Part shown: one piece after another, positions 5,748-10,208 of the stretch
Position numbering within the stretch: the stretch's first letter is position 1
Layout of the letters: the number at the start of each line of letters is the position of its first letter
Source of the DNA: an uncultured Oscillospiraceae bacterium
GTDB taxonomy: Bacteria; Bacillota; Clostridia; Oscillospirales; Oscillospiraceae
DNA: 10,208 nt
Direction: 5' to 3'
NCBI GenBank assembly: GCA_934661135.1
Contig: CAKUJA010000076.1
Location: forward strand, 1-10,208
Position numbers and translations under genes: made by a program
The notes under the pieces: generated by a model
What the model was told of the DNA's origin: nothing
Database searches by the model: none
What the model saw: only the letters and a program-made list of their open reading frames with translations

Positions 5748-6599
5748 TCAGTTCGTCTGAATCCAAAGGCTGCCGGAAACCGTCGAAGCCGAGAGCTTCA
5801 CCGTCTTTCCGCCCTTTCCGGACGGTGCACGGTATCCCGACGCATCCGCCACGCCAGACACCGTATCCCACTCCAGCTTATAGCGGCTTCCCTCGGGCAG
5901 CGCAGCCGTCAGCGTCCCGCTGACCGCGTCCAGCTCCACCTTCTCCGGTGTCTGTGCAAACGAAACCTTCACATCCCCGGATGTGGTATCCGCCTCAAAT
6001 TTCCGAAGCGCCGCAAATTCCAGCGAGACCGTCCCGCTCGTTGTATCCGCCGAGGTCTCCATCGCCGTGATACCTGTCCCGGTAATCGTGCCGCTGACCG
6101 TATCCAGCTCCACAATCTCCGCCTCCACATCCGTCAACGCAACCTCCGCCGAAACCGTGTCGACCTCCAGCTCTGCCACCCCACGCGGCAGCGCGACCGT
6201 CAGCGTCTTATCCGGCAGACTGACGCCGCCGAGATTTCCGGACGCGCACGGCTGCACAATCAGCGTGTCGCCGTCCATGCGCCAGCGCAGCCGCAGCGCA
6301 TCGTCTGCGCCGTCATAATCCTCAGAAATCGCAACAAATTCCGCGTCCGTCGCCGTAATCTCCACGCTGCCCGAAATCCAGTTGAGCTTCACGCGCGCCG
6401 GCGCAAGCCCCTCCACCGGCTGCTCCGCAAGCGTGCGATATTCCTTCGCGCGCTCATAGTGATACCCGCCGGAAACCGCCGGCATTTGCACCTGCACCCG
6501 TCCGCCGAACAGGAAAAATGCCCCTGTCACCAGCACCAGCGCCAAAACCAGAATCACAATCAGCACGCGCTTGGCGCTTCCGTGTTTTTTCTCCTCCAT
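5748..6599 (-). CDS. DUF4097 family membrane-anchored beta-repeat protein
   Basis: A 283-residue protein with a basic N-terminus, one hydrophobic helix at about 11-32 (signal anchor) and a long beta-rich exterior domain matching the DUF4097 'putative adhesin' family. The C-terminal half is a series of short strands marked by D(T/A)xSG: DTVSA at 147, DTVSG at 166, DTTSG at 185, DTTSG at 204, DAVSG at 224, DTVSG at 245 and STVSG at 272, with a related WISGS at 74. Three successive intervals are exactly 19 residues, as expected for rungs of a beta-solenoid. The family is widespread in Firmicutes, often near envelope-stress regulators, but its biochemical role is not established. The start at 6599 is set by AAGGAGG eight bases upstream; an ATG eight codons earlier precedes that site. 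It is a monocistronic unit with its own promoter. Confidence 0.9.
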   Translation of the reverse strand: MEEKKHGSAKRVLIVILVLALVLVTGAFFLFGGRVQVQMPAVSGGYHYERAKEYRTLAEQPVEGLAPARVKLNWISGSVEITATDAEFVAISEDYDGADDALRLRWRMDGDTLIVQPCASGNLGGVSLPDKTLTVALPRGVAELEVDTVSAEVALTDVEAEIVELDTVSGTITGTGITAMETSADTTSGTVSLEFAALRKFEADTTSGDVKVSFAQTPEKVELDAVSGTLTAALPEGSRYKLEWDTVSGVADASGYRAPSGKGGKTVKLSASTVSGSLWIQTN

Positions 6600-6637
6600 A
6601 CGTGCAACCTCCTTCGGACACAAATTCTCTGCTGTTT

Positions 6638-6666
6638 ATTATACGGACTTCCGCGCAAAATAGCAA
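6638..6666 (-). promoter_or_regulatory. Promoter of the DUF4097 gene
   Basis: On the minus strand TTGCTA (6661-6666), a 17-bp spacer and a perfect TATAAT (6638-6643). The start codon is about 38 bases beyond the -10. It lies between the clpB terminator and this gene, so the gene is not simply a clpB read-through. Confidence 0.8.
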
Positions 6667-6707
6667 GAATCTCCGCCATCCCGCCCGCAAAATCCTCCGC
6701 AGGCAGC

Positions 6708-6737
6708 AAAAAGCCACCCTTCGCAGGGTGGCTTTTT
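6708..6737 (-). terminator. clpB terminator
   Basis: A perfect 13-bp stem, 6708-6720 with 6725-6737, with a 4-base loop. Each strand ends in TTTTT, so it could act on both, but only clpB (stop codon 5 bp away) reads into it. Confidence 0.9.
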
Positions 6738-6742
6738 CCAAC

Positions 6743-9337
<2,595 letters not shown>

Positions 9338-9355
9338 ATTCGTCAGCTCCTCGTT

Positions 9356-9382
9356 TTAGCACTCTCTGCCTTCGAGTGCTAA
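9356..9382 (-). promoter_or_regulatory. CIRCE operator (HrcA binding site)
   Basis: TTAGCACTC, nine bases, GAGTGCTAA: a perfect match to the CIRCE consensus. It sits in the clpB leader between the promoter and the ribosome binding site, the usual position for HrcA repression of heat-shock genes. In many Firmicutes clpB is controlled by CtsR instead; I see no CtsR heptad repeat here. Confidence 0.97.
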
Positions 9383-9388
9383 TTCATT

Positions 9389-9453
9389 TTGTTTACAATA
9401 TAGTCCTACCAGATCGGTTTGTCAAGAGCCGTTCATGACATTTTTGTAAACAA
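9389..9453. promoter_or_regulatory. Inverted repeats flanking the clpB promoter
   Basis: TTGTTTACAA (9389-9398) and TTGTAAACAA (9444-9453) are exact reverse complements. One overlaps the last bases of the clpB -10 and the start site, the other lies upstream of the -35. Each is itself almost palindromic (TTGT..ACAA). The arrangement resembles paired operators for a regulator that could loop the promoter, but no known site is recognised and the function is inference. Confidence 0.4.
9397..9425 (-). promoter_or_regulatory. clpB promoter
   Basis: On the minus strand a perfect -35 TTGACA (9420-9425), a 17-bp spacer and TATATT (9397-9402). The transcript would start near 9390, placing the CIRCE operator about eight bases into the RNA. 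The strength of this promoter fits a vegetative sigma-A gene held down by HrcA. Confidence 0.9.
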
Positions 9454-9598
9454 TCTGTTGTCTTTTTTGTCGATCTCCGGATTTCATACATATTTAATAT
9501 TTACCCTCTAAGATATTTAAAAACCCCTTGATAAGATAATGTTGCAAGAAGCGATAAAGCACTTTTTCATTTTCCCCTCTTATATATTTGTGAAAGAA
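9454..9598. other. AT-rich gene-free stretch
   Basis: This AT-rich interval between the clpB control region and a strong hairpin holds no recognised gene. The only possible coding signal is a 17-codon minus-strand frame (9517-9570, MKKCFIASCNIILSRGF) with AGAGGGG four bases before its ATG and TATATA further upstream. It is too short to be convincing. A short RNA ending in the hairpin at 9599-9629 on the plus strand is also possible, but I see no good plus-strand promoter. Confidence 0.3.
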
Positions 9599-9636
9599 AC
9601 CGTAAGCAAGCTGGTCACTTGCTTACGGTATTCTTT
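9599..9636 (+). terminator. Strong hairpin with plus-strand T tract
   Basis: A perfect 12-bp stem, 9599-9610 with 9618-9629 and a 7-base loop, is followed by ATTCTTTTT on the plus strand. It has the form of a rho-independent terminator, yet no plus-strand gene is seen upstream in the preceding 6 kb. On the minus strand the following bases are GTTTCTTTC, a weaker tract. It may serve an unannotated short transcript or belong to the repeat cluster that starts a few bases later. Confidence 0.65.
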
Positions 9637-9646
9637 TTCTCTCCCC

Positions 9647-9704
9647 CGAAAGAAGCTCTTTTTTGAACCTATTCTTTTCTTTCTCTTTTTGAGAAAGAAA
9701 AGAA
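9647..9704 (+). repeat. GAAAG-type long hairpin repeat, copy 2
   Basis: The leader GCTCTTTTTTGAACC is followed by a perfect 14-bp stem, 9672-9685 with 9691-9704, with a TTTTT loop. The arm core TTCTTTTCTTTCT is identical to copies 1 and 3. Confidence 0.8.
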
Positions 9705-9720
9705 CCGCCGCAGCGGATTG

Positions 9721-9763
9721 CCTTCCCCTCCGGGGAAGGTGTCTGCGAAGCAGACGGATGAGG
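9721..9763 (+). repeat. Double-hairpin repeat
   Basis: Two adjacent perfect hairpins: CCTTCCCC/GGGGAAGG (9721-9728 with 9732-9739) and GTCTGC/GCAGAC (9741-9746 with 9750-9755), followed by GGATGAGGG. From memory this layout, a CCTTCCCC hairpin, a second palindrome and GATGAGGG, resembles a short dispersed repeat frequent in clostridial genomes; that link needs a database search. It occurs once in the window. Confidence 0.6.
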
Positions 9764-9817
9764 GTCCGGGAACAGTTGCAATGCATCGTTACAATCTCCG
9801 ATCTTCCACCGCACCTT

Positions 9818-9972
9818 GTAGGGGCGGAATACTCTGTCCGCCCGCTTCTTCCGATTTTCTACCGCACCCGTAGGGGCGGACGACCCTGTCCGCCCGCTTC
9901 TTCCGATTTTCTACCGCACCCGTAGGGGCGGACGACCCTGTCCGCCCGCTTCTTCCGGTTTCCTCCGCGCCC
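9818..9972 (+). repeat. REP-like palindromic repeat, three tandem 52-bp units, right locus
   Basis: Units start at 9818, 9870 and 9922, an exact 52-bp period. Units 2 and 3 share the head GTAGGGGCGGACGACCCTG; units 1 and 2 share the tail through ATTTTCTACCGCACC. Unit 1 has a damaged stem (GGAATAC for GGACGAC) and unit 3 has the tail variant GGTTTCCTCCGCGCCC also seen at the left locus. Each intact unit has an 8-bp stem with a 6-base loop (for example 9874-9881 with 9888-9895). Confidence 0.85.
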
Positions 9973-10028
9973 GAAGAAACGCTTTTTTGAACCCATTCTT
10001 TTCTTTCTCCTGCTGAGAAAGAAAAGAA
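9973..10028 (+). repeat. GAAAG-type long hairpin repeat, copy 3
   Basis: It begins with the leader ACGCTTTTTTGAACCC, then a perfect 14-bp stem, 9996-10009 with 10015-10028, and a CTGCT loop. It immediately follows the third REP-like unit, as copy 1 follows the units at the left locus. Confidence 0.8.
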
Positions 10029-10208
10029 CGGTTTCAATCTGCCAAGAAAAGAAAGATGGCGTACAAAACCATACCTGCGCACCGTGCCGCCATCATGTGA
10101 CAACTCATTTTCCCGGTCTTATTTGCCCGCCCCTGGTCACCTCACGCAATCCGACTACGCGCCGCACGCTATCTTGATGATGGCGGTCAGGCACCATTTT
10201 ACGGGTAC
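10029..10208. other. Unassigned right edge with inverted repeats
   Basis: I find no supported gene here. CCGCCATCAT (10087-10096) and ATGATGGCGG (10177-10186) are perfect 10-bp inverted repeats, and GATGGCG at 10055-10061 can pair with the same first arm. A plus-strand frame is open from 9991 to the edge but has no initiation site before its last codons. A minus-strand frame enters from the edge and stops at 10105-10107, overlapping by ATGA a 24-codon frame (10034-10108). Either could be the end of a gene beyond the window; none is recognisable. Confidence 0.3.

Noticed and set aside
9383..9470. CtsR operator upstream of clpB
   Set aside because: I looked for the tandem GGTCAAA heptads typical of CtsR and found none; only CIRCE is present.
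9818..9972. Tandem repeats resembling a CRISPR array
   Set aside because: The units are directly adjacent with a 52-bp period and no unique spacers between them, the 'spacer' part is itself repeated, and no cas gene is nearby.
9539..10103. Open frames of 100-130 codons across the right repeat cluster on both strands
   Set aside because: They are made almost entirely of the palindromic repeats, and the similar stretches at 3312-3737 give the same peptide fragments. The open frames are a by-product of repeat composition.

Overview
The window looks like the chromosome of a GC-rich member of the Bacillota, most likely a gut clostridium of the Oscillospirales (Ruminococcaceae/Oscillospiraceae type). 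The reasons are Gram-positive-style strong ribosome binding sites (AGGAGG-like), sigma-A promoters with TGn extended -10 boxes, a CIRCE/HrcA-controlled clpB, an ATP-type PEP carboxykinase, DapF, and small zinc-ribbon membrane proteins of the kind common in clostridia. The taxonomic placement is inference; no rRNA gene is present.

Layout from left to right. (1) 1-504: the 5' end of pckA (minus, running off the left edge), with its extended -10 promoter, an unusual alternating inverted repeat in the leader, and the GC-rich terminator of the next transcription unit. (2) 505-2706: a minus-strand operon, dapF followed 19 bp later by a glutamate/dicarboxylate-fold symporter; the dapF start is a GTG. 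(3) 2707-3406: a divergent promoter region with an 8-bp inverted repeat, then the only clear plus-strand gene, a zinc-ribbon four-helix membrane protein. (4) 3407-3778: repeat-rich intergenic DNA (REP-like units, a 17-bp perfect hairpin, a bidirectional terminator). (5) 3779-5583: a minus operon of a coiled-coil membrane protein with zinc-binding-like motifs at both ends, followed 18 bp later by an AEC-family transporter. (6) 5584-6666: a single-gene unit for a DUF4097 beta-repeat membrane-anchored protein. (7) 6667-9425: clpB with its terminator, perfect CIRCE operator, and near-consensus promoter. (8) 9426-10208: no confident gene. It holds an AT-rich stretch, a strong terminator hairpin, and a second cluster of the repeats seen in (4), then an unassigned right edge.

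Functionally this is mostly housekeeping: anaplerosis/gluconeogenesis (PckA), lysine/peptidoglycan precursor synthesis (DapF) and protein disaggregation (ClpB), interspersed with transporters and poorly characterised envelope proteins. I do not see a phage, defence island, CRISPR array, toxin-antitoxin pair or biosynthetic cluster. The least explained material is the shared repeat set at 3419-3700 and 9647-10028, the coiled-coil protein with two metal-site-like ends, and several inverted repeats placed exactly at promoters.
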